The notes under the pieces are model-generated. The model was not told where the DNA came from. It saw nothing but the letters and a program-made list of their open reading frames with translations, and made no database searches. This document shows, in pieces, positions 1 to 7,580 of a stretch of 50,087 bases of DNA (positions are counted from its first letter, which is position 1; each line of letters opens with the position of its first letter). The DNA comes from Anaeromicrobium sp. (GTDB taxonomy: Bacteria > Bacillota > Clostridia > Peptostreptococcales > Thermotaleaceae): NCBI RefSeq assembly GCF_025210435.1, contig NZ_JAOART010000056.1, forward strand, positions 1 to 50,087, in the 5' to 3' direction. A program made the translations under genes and the position numbers.

Positions 1-21
1 TAGTTAAAATGCCACAATCGA

Positions 22-119
22 AACAGCTAACAGCTAACAGCTAACAGCTAACAGCTAACAGCTAACAGCTAACAGCTAACAGCTAACAGCTAACAGCTAA
101 CAGCTAACGAATAACGAAG
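22..119. repeat. Heptanucleotide tandem array (AACAGCT)12
   Basis: Twelve perfect head-to-tail copies of AACAGCT run from 22 to 105. Two variant heptads (AACGAAT and AACGAAG) follow in the same phase and merge into the ribosome binding site of the next gene. The preceding bases (caatcg) match the flank of the other arrays (atcgt before 8731 and 11131). A GTTAGCA-type left arm, seen at the other loci, would lie left of the window. Confidence 0.95.
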
Positions 120-131
120 GATGTGATATGC

Positions 132-686
132 ATGCAATTTGAAAGTGAATTGGAAAAATATACAACAATGGGACTTGCTGGTGGTTTTGAGATAAAAGGG
201 GAAGAGAAAAAGCTCTGGTTAGGGGATTATAGGGAGAGGATAGTCTTTGCCCTTTTAGATGAGCAAATAATGAAAAAGGAAGCATTGGTTATATTGAAGG
301 AGAAAGTCAATGATGAAAGGATAGATAAGTTAGTTATAAGGAATGATATACCAGAGATGACTAGGGATAAAATAATGGATATGGCTAAATTGGCTAATAT
401 TACATATAAGGAGATTGAAAAAGATGATACTAGGGGGCCTATAGCTTTAACCCTAGCCAGTAAAGAAGCTGTAGAAGTTCGTAAGGTATTAATGGATACT
501 ATGCCCCATTTACCTGAGAAGTTTAAAAAAAGTAAGAGTAAGTATTTATGTGAAGAACATATGGAAGAATTAAAAAAAGAAGCCCCCTATTTTGTTAATG
601 AATTTAAGGAGATAAATTTCTTTGATAAATTAACTGGTGAAAAATGTGGAGTGTGCCAATTAAAGAACAATGGAATTATGATGTAA
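132..686 (+). CDS. YueI-like DUF1694 family protein with C-terminal Cys/His cluster
   Basis: The 184-residue product resembles the YueI/DUF1694 family of Firmicutes, whose function is unknown. The family-like part is the N-terminal GLAGGFEIKGEEKK stretch followed by WLGDYRERIVFALL, and it covers roughly the first 140 residues. A 40-50 residue tail follows with C-x2-H (YLCEEH) and C-x2-C (KCGVCQ) pairs, which could bind zinc; this tail makes the protein longer than a typical YueI of about 130-145 residues. I prefer ATG at 132 because GGATGTG (119-125) then sits 6 bases upstream. A GTG at 123 in the same frame would overlap that site. It is cytosolic, with no signal or membrane segment. It stands alone between a heptad repeat and a terminator. 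The family call is from pattern memory and not tested by search. Confidence 0.7.
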   Translation: MQFESELEKYTTMGLAGGFEIKGEEKKLWLGDYRERIVFALLDEQIMKKEALVILKEKVNDERIDKLVIRNDIPEMTRDKIMDMAKLANITYKEIEKDDTRGPIALTLASKEAVEVRKVLMDTMPHLPEKFKKSKSKYLCEEHMEELKKEAPYFVNEFKEINFFDKLTGEKCGVCQLKNNGIMM

Positions 687-842
687 GGAAAAAGAAAAAT
701 GTATAAAAAAAACCTCTCTGGTCAATAATCTTTAATAGTAGGGAAGATGGTGGAGCACAAATATGTTTTCGTCCCCCTTTAACATGTTTGTTAGCTGCAT
801 TTTCTTTCCTTAAAAAAAGCACATGATAGCAGATTAATTGTA

Positions 843-875
843 GCAGATGATTATATTAGGCATCTGCATTTTTTG
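843..875 (+). terminator. Rho-independent terminator
   Basis: GCAGATG pairs with CATCTGC across a 10-base loop, followed by ATTTTTTG. It ends the transcript of the DUF1694 gene and separates it from ywmB. The rest of 687-842 shows no ORF or RNA that I recognise. Confidence 0.8.
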
Positions 876-924
876 TGTCATAAAAAATTTATATTAAAGA
901 TAATTATCAGAGGAGGTTTAAAAG

Positions 925-1638
925 ATGAGGGGTATAAAAGGTATTGGAATTATATTAATAATTATTTTAGGAATTGGATTTGTATCTAGCGCACAAAATA
1001 TGGGAATGGACCATATGATGGAAAATTTTAAAGGACATTTTAAAGAGATGAATGTTAATGGACATATAAACATGGATGGTTCCGTAGACGAAGAGAAGGC
1101 CATTAGTATGTTAAAAGATATTAGCAGAAGATTAAATATGGAAGAAATTAAGATAGAAAATAATTCAGATGAGAATATTGTACAGATAAATGGTTTTTAT
1201 CATAAAGGGGATTATAATATGTCTTTAATAATACAGAGTAACAAGGGAGAAGACATAAAAGAAACTAATATAGTAATAGATTATACTTCTGAGAAAAAGG
1301 AATCTATGGAAAAGATTAAAGAGAAAATCAGTGAGGGCTTAAAAGAATATGGGGAAATAAATTATTATACTTCATTCATAGGAACCTATAATAAGAAAAT
1401 GACTAAAGAGGAAAAAAGGGATGTGGTGAAGAATTTAATAGATACATATAAAATAAGGGTAGAAGAAGAGTATGAAGATAAAAATATAGTTAGCATAACA
1501 GGATATACTAAAAACTTTAAAAAATGGATACAATATGGTGGAAAAAAGGTAAATATAAATATTGCCATGAGATATAATAATTATGATGGAAAAACTTACG
1601 TAATAATGGGATATCCATTGATTACAATAGGATATTAA
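925..1638 (+). CDS. ywmB: YwmB family protein (DUF1779, TATA-box-binding-like fold)
   Basis: The 237-residue protein starts with a hydrophobic segment (residues about 5-23, IIIILGIGFVSS) that should act as signal peptide or membrane anchor. The rest is a soluble, charged extracytoplasmic domain. The assignment rests on this domain layout and on its place immediately upstream of murA and spoIID, as in B. subtilis. YwmB is a sporulation-locus protein of unknown biochemical role, and nothing in the sequence shows an active site. The start is well defined: GAGGAGG at 910-916 lies 8 bases before ATG. A heptad hairpin repeat separates it from murA, so the two may be one transcript with the hairpin in the spacer. 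Confidence 0.75.
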   Translation: MRGIKGIGIILIIILGIGFVSSAQNMGMDHMMENFKGHFKEMNVNGHINMDGSVDEEKAISMLKDISRRLNMEEIKIENNSDENIVQINGFYHKGDYNMSLIIQSNKGEDIKETNIVIDYTSEKKESMEKIKEKISEGLKEYGEINYYTSFIGTYNKKMTKEEKRDVVKNLIDTYKIRVEEEYEDKNIVSITGYTKNFKKWIQYGGKKVNINIAMRYNNYDGKTYVIMGYPLITIGY

Positions 1639-1697
1639 TAGTATTGTTGGTTGTTATAGGTTTGGGAGATGAAAATCACATTTATTCTAACTATTTG

Positions 1698-1793
1698 GTT
1701 AGACGTTAGTCGTCTGTCGTTAGTGGTTAAAACCACAAGCATCTAACTATTAACGACCAACGACTAACTATTAACACCTAACAACAAAGGAGG
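1698..1793. repeat. Heptad-phased hairpin repeat, two arms
   Basis: The left arm (1698-1732) is five 7-mers starting with GT, such as GTTAGAC and GTTAGTC. The centre forms a tight hairpin, GTGGTTAAAACCAC (1723-1736). The right arm (1745-1786) is six 7-mers that all begin with AAC (for example AACTATT, AACGACC). The next 7-mer in phase is AAGGAGG, the murA ribosome binding site. The arms are imperfect complements of each other. Unlike 22-105 the units are not identical; only the period and the leading AAC/GT are kept. Confidence 0.85.
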
Positions 1794-1801
1794 ACGCATA
1801 T

Positions 1802-3058
1802 GTGGGAAAGTTTCTAGTAAGGAAAACAGATGAATTAAAGGGAAGAGTTAAAATTAGTGGAGCTAAAAATTCAGTACTCCCCATATTGGCAGCTAGTATA
1901 TTATCTAATGATGAATGTTTACTTGAAGAAATTCCAAATTTAAAAGACGTAGTAGTTATGCAGGAATTGCTAAAGGCCTTAGGTGCTAGTGTGTCTTATG
2001 AAGAAAAAACAGAGGTTATAAAAATTAATGGACAAAATGTAAATGTATGCGAGGCACCCTATGATTTGATTAGAAAAATGAGAGCTTCATTTTTAGTTAT
2101 GGGTCCTCTTTTGGCTAAATGTGGTAGAGCTAAAATATCATTACCAGGAGGTTGTGCCATTGGATCTAGGCCTATAGATCTTCACCTAAAGGGTTTTGAA
2201 GCTTTAGGTGCTCAGATAAAGGTGGATCATGGGTATATAGAGGCCAGTGCCGAAAAATTAATTGGAACTACCATATATTTAGATTTTCCTAGTGTGGGGG
2301 CTACAGAGAATATAATGATGGCTGCCACCTTAGCTGAGGGAACTACTATCATAGAAAATGTGGCAGAAGAACCTGAAATTGTAGATTTGGCTAATTTTTT
2401 AAATGGTTTAGGTGCAAACATAAGGGGAGCAGGAACAGATACTATAAAAATTCAGGGAGTTGAAGAACTAGGTCATTGCAATCATACTATTATTCCAGAT
2501 AGGATAGAGGCAGGAACTTTCATGGCTGCTACAGCTATTTGTAGTGGTGATGTGGAAATATGTAATGTGGTTCCAGGTCATTTAAAACCTATGATAGCAA
2601 AACTGAGGGAATGTGGAATTATAATAGAAGAAAAGGGAGATTCCATAAGGGTTATATCTAGTAAGGACATAATTCCAACAGACGTTAAAACCTTACCATA
2701 TCCGGGATTTCCTACGGACATGCAATCCCAATTTATGTCCATATTAACTAGGGCAAAGGGAACTAGTGTAGTAATAGAAACTGTATTTGAAAATAGGTTT
2801 ATGCATGTGGGGGAATTAAAGAGAATGGGTGCTAACATAAAAATAGAAGGAAGAAGTGCCGTTATTGAAGGTGTAAAAAAACTAGATGGAGCCCAAGTTA
2901 AGGCTACGGATTTAAGGGCCGGAGCAGCTTTAATATTGGCAGGAATGGTGGCAGATGGAGAAACTATTATAGATGACATTTACCATGTGGATCGTGGATA
3001 TGTAAAAATTGAAGAAAAACTACGAAGTTTAGGTGCTAATATTGAAAGAATTGAATAA
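1802..3058 (+). CDS. murA: UDP-N-acetylglucosamine 1-carboxyvinyltransferase (MurA)
   Basis: This enzyme transfers enolpyruvate from PEP to UDP-GlcNAc, the first committed step of peptidoglycan synthesis in the cytosol. The 418 residues match full family length. Visible landmarks are the K22-N23 pair in [14 protein letters not shown], the active-site cysteine C118 in [14 protein letters not shown] (the fosfomycin target), D306 in GFPTDMQSQ, and the late [11 protein letters not shown] loop. The start is GTG at 1802, with AAAGGAGG (1786-1793) 8 bases upstream; an overlapping ATG at 1800 is out of frame. Firmicutes often carry two MurA paralogues. This is the copy at the spoIID locus, as in B. 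subtilis and C. difficile. Confidence 0.97.
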   Translation: MGKFLVRKTDELKGRVKISGAKNSVLPILAASILSNDECLLEEIPNLKDVVVMQELLKALGASVSYEEKTEVIKINGQNVNVCEAPYDLIRKMRASFLVMGPLLAKCGRAKISLPGGCAIGSRPIDLHLKGFEALGAQIKVDHGYIEASAEKLIGTTIYLDFPSVGATENIMMAATLAEGTTIIENVAEEPEIVDLANFLNGLGANIRGAGTDTIKIQGVEELGHCNHTIIPDRIEAGTFMAATAICSGDVEICNVVPGHLKPMIAKLRECGIIIEEKGDSIRVISSKDIIPTDVKTLPYPGFPTDMQSQFMSILTRAKGTSVVIETVFENRFMHVGELKRMGANIKIEGRSAVIEGVKKLDGAQVKATDLRAGAALILAGMVADGETIIDDIYHVDRGYVKIEEKLRSLGANIERIE

Positions 3059-3121
3059 TATGAGGATTTCCTGGGAAATATAGAAACTTTATATGGTATG
3101 GTGTCGTTAAATAGGATGGTT

Positions 3122-3147
3122 GATGGATATTGATCATCTTTTTTTTG
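3122..3147 (+). terminator. Probable terminator after murA
   Basis: A short imperfect hairpin (GATG ... CATC) is followed by a run of eight T at 3139-3146. The stem is weak, but the T-run and its place 60-90 bases after the murA stop support it. Confidence 0.5.
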
Positions 3148-3200
3148 TCATAAAAACCCCCTTTGTTGAATAAGGATTATAAGATAGGTGGCGTCAGCTG

Positions 3201-3432
3201 TAGATTTCGTATTCATAAACTTGCTTTATGTGTGCCTATTTCAGGAAAATATATTGAAAATTTTTCCACCCAAGTCCTTGTCACAAGCGAAAGCGTGAAT
3301 CTTCGTAGATAGGTTCATGAGTCATGTTTAGGTAGCATAGAATGTTGTGACGTTCCAGGGTTTCAAAAATTTTCAATAGTTTCCCTTATAGGCAAGTTAC
3401 TGTATAAATAAATCTTAGAGTTACGAAATCTA
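3201..3432. repeat. Palindromic mobile-element-like repeat, copy 1
   Basis: A 232-bp element bounded by a perfect 11-bp terminal inverted repeat (TAGATTTCGTA / TACGAAATCTA). Nested inside are AACTTGC/GCAAGTT, an AT-rich pair around ATTGAAAAT/ATTTTCAAT, ACCC/GGGT and GTCACAA/TTGTGAC, so the whole element can fold into one long hairpin with a complex apex. It is clearly homologous to 7193-7398 and 38877-39115. It occupies most of the 405-bp gap between murA and spoIID, and no ORF is seen in it. Confidence 0.9.
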
Positions 3433-3463
3433 TAAGGAATATCTAATCTAAAAGGAGGTACTT

Positions 3464-4450
3464 ATGAAAAAAATAATAGGATTAACCATATGGATTTTTA
3501 TTGTAATAATCATAATTCCAGCCATACTAATACAAAGTTGCGACATAGGAGAAAATACTATAAAAAAAGAAAAGATTATTAAAGAGGATATAGAATATGT
3601 ATACGTGTACAGAACTAAAAAAGATAAGATAGAAAAAATAGAAATAGAAGAATATCTAAAGGGCGTAGTATCATCAGAAATGCCAGCTAGCTTTGAAATG
3701 GAGGCCTTAAAGGCTCAAGCTATTGCTGCTAGAAGCTATGCTGTATCCCGAGTTAAAGCCTATGGGGGAAAGGGAAACCCAGGACATAAGGGTAGTGAAC
3801 TTTGTGATGACGTCCATTGTCAAGTATATAGGGATGAATCTGAGCTTAGGCATATAAAACCAAAAGATTGGATGAGGGATTATTATCCTAGAATTAAAGA
3901 GGCTGTAGAAAAAACAAAAGGTCTCATAATGACTTATGAAGAAAAACCCATATCTCAACCCCTATTCCATTCTACTAGCGGTGGTAAAACAGAGAACTCA
4001 GAAGATGTATTTACTAGTGCAGTCCCCTATTTAAGAAGTGTAGAAAGTCCCTATGAAAATGAAGCTCCCCATTATACTGACGAATATGTTCTAAGACCTA
4101 GTGAATTTGTATCTAAAATGAAAAAGAAATATAGGGATATTACTTTGAATTCAACAAATATTAAATCACAGATAAAAATTCTCCAAAGAAGTGAAGGCGG
4201 AAGAATATTAAAGATAAAAATAGGGAATAAAGTATTAAGAGGTAGAGATGTGAGAAGTGTCCTAGGTTTGAGATCTGCTAATTTTAGTATAAGATATGGT
4301 GGAGGAGATATAATATTTAATACGGTAGGATACGGACATGGAGTTGGCATGAGTCAATGGGGAGCCAATGGTATGGCCAAGGAAGGATATAAGTATGATG
4401 AAATATTAAAGCATTATTATATAGGTGTAGACATAATGAAAATGAAATAG
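3464..4450 (+). CDS. spoIID: Stage II sporulation protein D, lytic transglycosylase
   Basis: SpoIID is the mother-cell murein lytic transglycosylase that drives septal thinning and engulfment together with SpoIIM and SpoIIP. The 328-residue protein has one N-terminal membrane segment (residues about 5-24) and an extracytoplasmic catalytic domain. The probable catalytic glutamate is E72 in VVSSEMP, followed by the family signature LKAQAIAARSYA. H108, C114, H118 and C119 (HKGSELCDDVHCQ) form the zinc-site pattern of clostridial SpoIID. FHSTSGGKTENS and YGHGVGMSQWGANGMA are the conserved C-terminal blocks. The start is ATG with AAAGGAGG 5 bases upstream. In the family the gene is SigE dependent. 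I could not find a convincing SigE promoter; copy 1 of the palindromic repeat fills the upstream region. Confidence 0.95.
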   Translation: MKKIIGLTIWIFIVIIIIPAILIQSCDIGENTIKKEKIIKEDIEYVYVYRTKKDKIEKIEIEEYLKGVVSSEMPASFEMEALKAQAIAARSYAVSRVKAYGGKGNPGHKGSELCDDVHCQVYRDESELRHIKPKDWMRDYYPRIKEAVEKTKGLIMTYEEKPISQPLFHSTSGGKTENSEDVFTSAVPYLRSVESPYENEAPHYTDEYVLRPSEFVSKMKKKYRDITLNSTNIKSQIKILQRSEGGRILKIKIGNKVLRGRDVRSVLGLRSANFSIRYGGGDIIFNTVGYGHGVGMSQWGANGMAKEGYKYDEILKHYYIGVDIMKMK

Positions 4451-4475
4451 ATATGAAAAAAATTAGCATCTCCAT

Positions 4476-4504
4476 GTATTAATTTGTCCACTCTGGCAAA
4501 ACTA
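4476..4504 (+). promoter_or_regulatory. Candidate SigF-type promoter of spoIIQ
   Basis: GTATT (4476-4480) and GGCAAAACTA (4495-4504) match the forespore SigF pattern, -35 GYATA and -10 GG-N2-A-N-A-H-T-R. The -10 matches at every fixed base. The spacer is 14 (usually 15). In B. subtilis spoIIQ is transcribed by SigF. The predicted leader is very short, running almost directly into the ribosome binding site at 4511. Confidence 0.5.
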
Positions 4505-4522
4505 CATAATGGAGGTGTTTTT

Positions 4523-5320
4523 ATGAAAAACAAAAACAGTATTTATAAATTATTAGAGAAGAAATCCTTCTATATTGCCTTATTTTTAGGTGTTTTCATA
4601 TTAGCCACAAGTGCTGTATGGGTTAATAAAAATAAGGTAGAAGATGACAAAATAGGGGAAGATTACTTTAATAATGGAAATGTGGCACAGAATGGAGAAG
4701 ATATAGACGAACCTATAATCTTTATAGAAGACCAAATGGAAGAATTAAGGGCTGAGATGAAAGAACAACGTCAAGTTCCAAAGAAAGTTCATAAAACTAA
4801 AGATCCAACAAAAACATTAGTGTCAAGAAAAACTAGGACCATTAAAAAAGATGAAGAAGTTCCCGTATTAAAAATAGATGAGACAGAGGCAGTTCCTTCA
4901 TCTACTTTGGCTAATATGAATATGATAAAACCCTTAGAGGGAACTGTGGGTATGAACTATGCAGAGGATACACTTACATATTCAAAGACATTAGATCAAT
5001 ACACTACCCATAAGGGAATTGACATAGAAGCAGAATTAAATACTCCTGTAGTTTCTGTTCTTGATGGAGAAATAATAGAAGTAATAACAGATTCAAGACT
5101 AGGAATTACCATATCCATAGCCCATGCAAATGGATTGATTACTAAATATGCAAATTTAAGCACCACAGAAATGGTAAGTGTGGGAGATGTGGTAGAACAA
5201 GGTCAAACCATAAGTGGAGTGGGGAAAACTGCTTTATTCGAAATAAGTGAAAAGCCCCATTTACATTTTGAAGTACTATTAGATGGAAAAAATGTAGACC
5301 CAGAAAAATTCATGAAATAA
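4523..5320 (+). CDS. spoIIQ: SpoIIQ-like M23 family peptidase
   Basis: The 265-residue forespore membrane protein has an N-terminal transmembrane segment (residues about 17-34), a charged linker to about 130, and a C-terminal LytM/M23 domain. SpoIIQ binds SpoIIIAH across the engulfing septum and anchors the channel between forespore and mother cell. The metal ligands of M23 endopeptidases are present here: H163 and D167 in THKGIDIEA, and H246/H248 in PHLHFEV. Clostridial SpoIIQ usually keeps these, while the Bacillus protein has lost part of the site. I chose ATG at 4523 because GGAGGTG (4511-4517) precedes it. A longer reading from TTG at 4484 would add 13 residues translated from promoter and RBS sequence. 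Position after spoIID supports the call. Confidence 0.9.
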   Translation: MKNKNSIYKLLEKKSFYIALFLGVFILATSAVWVNKNKVEDDKIGEDYFNNGNVAQNGEDIDEPIIFIEDQMEELRAEMKEQRQVPKKVHKTKDPTKTLVSRKTRTIKKDEEVPVLKIDETEAVPSSTLANMNMIKPLEGTVGMNYAEDTLTYSKTLDQYTTHKGIDIEAELNTPVVSVLDGEIIEVITDSRLGITISIAHANGLITKYANLSTTEMVSVGDVVEQGQTISGVGKTALFEISEKPHLHFEVLLDGKNVDPEKFMK

Positions 5321-5324
5321 ATAA

Positions 5325-5354
5325 TAAAAAAACAGGGCGCTCACCCTGTTTTTT
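5325..5354. terminator. Bidirectional rho-independent terminator
   Basis: AACAGGG and CCCTGTT pair across CGCTCA, with an A-run on the left (5326-5332) and a T-run on the right (5349-5354). This arrangement can end the spoIIQ transcript on the plus strand and the convergent spoIIID transcript on the minus strand. Confidence 0.9.
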
Positions 5355-5393
5355 CTCATCTTATAATAATATGTGTACAATGTTACGAGATCA

Positions 5394-5450
5394 GGGTTAA
5401 GGTTGTAGTTATAAAATATCTTAACGCTAAACTCTAAACTCTTAACTAAG
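5394..5450. repeat. Heptad-phased repeat between convergent genes
   Basis: The left part has G-rich 7-mers (GGGTTAA, GGTTGTA, GTTATAA; 5394-5414). The right part has four 7-mers beginning AAC (AACGCTA, AACTCTA, AACTCTT, AACTAAG; 5423-5450). The layout matches the other heptad loci, but this one is not followed by a ribosome binding site on either strand. The rest of 5321-5526 holds only the terminator. Confidence 0.65.
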
Positions 5451-5526
5451 GGTTTCTATTAACTATGAGTAGAGAAAAATTTATTCTCTGGATAATCAAA
5501 AATTTCATAGTGTCTATCTGTATATA

Positions 5527-5775
5527 TTATGAGCTTCTGTATTTCATTCGAGTCGCTTTACCACCTCTAATATGTCTTTCGGCTTTATTTTTATCAAGTA
5601 TTATCTTAACTTGATTTGCAACACGAGGGTTTATCTTAGGAAGACGTTCTGTAACATCCTTATGAACTGTACTTTTGCTTACACCAAATACTCTTGCAGT
5701 TTGCCTAACTGTTGCTTTTTCATTTATAATATATTTAGCTATTTCTATTGCTCTTTCTTCTATATAATCTTTCAA
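5527..5775 (-). CDS. spoIIID: Sporulation transcription factor SpoIIID
   Basis: The 82-residue DNA-binding regulator of the mother-cell SigE regulon aligns along its whole length with B. subtilis SpoIIID. The helix-turn-helix is residues about 22-42 (VRQTARVFGVSKSTVHKDV), followed by ERLPKINP and the basic tail RHIRGGKATRMKY. The start is TTG: the minus strand reads AAAAGGGGGG, 9 bases, then TTG AAA GAT TAT, which aligns with the known N-terminus MHDYI. In Bacillus and in C. difficile spoIIID is collinear with mreB/mbl. Here it faces the other way, convergent with spoIIQ and divergent from mbl, so it must have its own promoter in 5776-6117. The neighbours keep their usual order, which suggests a single-gene inversion. 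Confidence 0.96.
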   Translation of the reverse strand: MKDYIEERAIEIAKYIINEKATVRQTARVFGVSKSTVHKDVTERLPKINPRVANQVKIILDKNKAERHIRGGKATRMKYRSS

Positions 5776-6117
5776 TTGAAATTACCCCCCTTTTGATACA
5801 TCCCTTGATAAATCATATGCAGAACTATATGGTAGTAGAACTTAAAATTAAAGGTACAAAAGGATATCTATTCCCTAGTTTATAAGGGTTAATAATAGGT
5901 TATGAATTACTAAATATGAAAATATATTGACTAAAAACTAGAGAATAGACACAATAAGTTTACAAAAAAGTAAAAATGCTAAATTAAATAAAGGATTTAT
6001 AAAGGTTATATAGAATAGATAGGATGGTAGAAAAAAATTTAATTGTAAAAATATATAGATAAATGTAGAATTGTAGGATTTTATGATTATATACGATTAT
6101 AAGGAAAGGAGTATATT
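5776..6117. other. Divergent intergenic region between spoIIID and mbl
   Basis: There is no gene in this 342-bp stretch. It should hold promoters for both flanking genes. On the plus strand TTGACT (5927-5932), 17 bases and CACAAT (5950-5955) make a moderate SigA-like candidate. It is overlapped by a long-range inverted repeat, CTATTCCCTAGTTT (5868-5881) against AAACTAGAGAATAG (5935-5948), with one mismatch. On the minus strand CATATAGT (5831-5824) resembles a SigE -10 element, but no good -35 precedes it. Confidence 0.4.
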
Positions 6118-7149
6118 ATGTTTGGATTAGGTATGGAAGTGGGTATAGATTTAGGAACAGCCAGTGTATTAGTTTTTATAAAGGGAAAAGGAATAGTTTT
6201 ACAAGAACCATCAGTAGTAGCTATAGATAAAAATACAAATCAACTATTGGCAGTTGGTGAAGAAGCTAGAAGAATGTTAGGTAGAACACCAGGCAATATT
6301 GTGGCTACAAGGCCCCTTAGAGATGGTGTCATATCAGACTATGAAGTAACGGAAAGAATGCTTAGATACTTTATTCAAAAAACTTGTGGTAAAAGAAGAT
6401 TTTTTAAACCAAAGATAATAGTATGTGTTCCTAGTGGTGTAACAGAGGTGGAAAAAAGAGCAGCCATTGAAGCGACAACAGAAGCAGGTGGAGGAATTGC
6501 CCACATAATAGAAGAACCAATTGCAGCAGCCATTGGTGCTGGAATAGATATAACGAAGCCCGATGGAAACATGGTAGTGGATATTGGCGGAGGTACGGCA
6601 GATATTGCAGTGATTTCTTTAGGAGGAGTAGTTGCTAGCAAATCCATAAAAGTAGCTGGAGATACTTTTGATGAACATATAGTTAAATATATGAGAAAGA
6701 AGCACAATTTACTAATTGGAGAAAGGACAGCAGAAGCCCTAAAAAAAGAAATAGGTTGTGCATATCCCAAAAAACAATTATCGAAAATGGAGTGTAGGGG
6801 ACGTGATCTTATTTCTGGTCTACCAAAGACCATAGCTACTAACTCGGAAGAAATGCTAGAAGCCCTAGAAGAACCAGTGATTTTAATAGCAGAGGCAGTC
6901 CATGCGGTACTAGAAAGAACTCCACCGGAGCTGGCAGCTGATATTAGTGATAGGGGAATTGTAATGACAGGTGGAGGTTCATTACTAGATGGTTTAAATA
7001 GGCTTATAGAAGAGAGAACGGGAATACCAACCTATATAGCAGAAGATGCAGTAACATGTGTAGCTAAGGGTACGGGTATAGCATTAGAGTCTTTCCATGT
7101 GTTAGAAAAGAGTATGATGAGTTCTAGGAGTTTTAGAAAAAATAGATAG
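6118..7149 (+). CDS. mbl: MreB family actin-like protein (Mbl)
   Basis: The 343-residue bacterial actin forms membrane-bound filaments that guide the peptidoglycan elongation machinery. Actin-fold signatures are visible: phosphate-1 near residues 9-18 (GIDLGTASVLVF), VDIGGGTADIAVIS near 150-163, and the adenosine motif GIVMTGGGSLLDGL near 280. The N-terminal MFGLGMEVGIDLGT is typical. Three paralogues exist in Firmicutes (MreB, Mbl, MreBH). The neighbourhood (spoIIID, flhO, flhP) identifies this one with mbl, and there is no mreC or mreD here. The start is ATG with AAAGGAG about 8 bases upstream. A terminator follows, so it may be monocistronic. Confidence 0.92.
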   Translation: MFGLGMEVGIDLGTASVLVFIKGKGIVLQEPSVVAIDKNTNQLLAVGEEARRMLGRTPGNIVATRPLRDGVISDYEVTERMLRYFIQKTCGKRRFFKPKIIVCVPSGVTEVEKRAAIEATTEAGGGIAHIIEEPIAAAIGAGIDITKPDGNMVVDIGGGTADIAVISLGGVVASKSIKVAGDTFDEHIVKYMRKKHNLLIGERTAEALKKEIGCAYPKKQLSKMECRGRDLISGLPKTIATNSEEMLEALEEPVILIAEAVHAVLERTPPELAADISDRGIVMTGGGSLLDGLNRLIEERTGIPTYIAEDAVTCVAKGTGIALESFHVLEKSMMSSRSFRKNR

Positions 7150-7156
7150 ATATGGA

Positions 7157-7188
7157 GGCAGGTACTTAGGTAGCTGTCTTTTGTTTTT
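7157..7188 (+). terminator. Probable terminator after mbl
   Basis: GGCAGGTAC and GTAGCTGTC pair with one wobble and one mismatch across TTAG, followed by TTTTGTTTTT. It lies 8 bases after the mbl stop codon. Confidence 0.6.
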
Positions 7189-7192
7189 ATTA

Positions 7193-7398
7193 TATAGATT
7201 TCTGGTGTATAAACTTGCTTTATGTGGGCCTATTTCAGGAAACCATTGAAAATCTTTTCCACCCAAGTCCTTGTCACAAGCGAAAGTGTGAATCTTTGTA
7301 TATAGGTTCATGTGTCATGTTGGAGTAGCATAGGATGTTGTGACGTTCCAGGGTTCCAAAGATTTTCAATCGTTTCCCTTATAGGCAAGTTACTGTAT
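7193..7398. repeat. Palindromic mobile-element-like repeat, copy 2 (right end lost)
   Basis: The left terminus TATAGATTTCT is the same as in copy 3. The body is homologous to copies 1 and 3 up to GCAAGTTACTGTAT, after which the terminal AGAAATCTATA is missing. The inner stem GGAAAC-c-ATTGAAAATCTTT pairs with its right-hand partner with only a C/C mismatch. With the following bases it fills most of the 430-bp gap before flhO. Confidence 0.88.
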
Positions 7399-7465
7399 GG
7401 TTAAAACTTTGGAAGGATAAGTTTATGATGGAAGCAGGTGACAGATTATGGAGTAAAAGTTTTTC

Positions 7466-7492
7466 TAAAGTTTTTGTTTTTTTTGTCGATAT
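7466..7492 (+). promoter_or_regulatory. SigD (FliA-type) flagellar promoter
   Basis: TAAA (7466-7469), 15 bases, GTCGATAT (7485-7492). The known SigD/sigma-28 pattern is TAAA-N15-GCCGATAT, so 11 of 12 positions match with exact spacing. In B. subtilis the flhO-flhP operon is SigD dependent, and this site lies about 90 bases upstream of the flhO homologue. Confidence 0.85.
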
Positions 7493-7513
7493 AATGAGTT
7501 AGAGAGATATACG

Positions 7514-7562
7514 GTGGAGAGATAGCAGTTACCAGTGACCTGTCACCAGTAACCTGTCACCA
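7514..7562. repeat. Heptad-phased repeat (GTNACCW units)
   Basis: Seven 7-mers in phase: GTGGAGA and GATAGCA, then five of the form GTNACCW (GTTACCA, GTGACCT, GTCACCA, GTAACCT, GTCACCA). It ends 7 bases before the GGAGG of flhO. GATAGCA is also a unit of the left arm at 8656. It lies in the leader made by the SigD promoter. Confidence 0.8.
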
Positions 7563-7580
7563 TACTTACGGAGGTTGAAC

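Noticed and set aside
22-105. The AACAGCT array as a CRISPR array
   Set aside because: The unit is only 7 bp, with no spacers and no cas genes nearby.
700-842. A structured RNA or extra heptad locus before ywmB
   Set aside because: GATAGCA and TGTAGCA occur 14 bp apart, but the phase is not kept and no known RNA fold was recognised.
3337-3344. CATAGAAT as a SigE -10 element for spoIID
   Set aside because: It belongs to the apex of the palindromic repeat, has no matching -35 and is far from the start codon.
3201-3432. A riboswitch in the spoIID leader (also at 7193)
   Set aside because: The same sequence also sits inside a transposase gene on the other strand with terminal inverted repeats, so it is a dispersed element. 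A ligand-binding role is not supported.
5572-5796. Plus-strand reading frame opposite spoIIID
   Set aside because: It has no RBS and mirrors a strongly conserved gene on the other strand.
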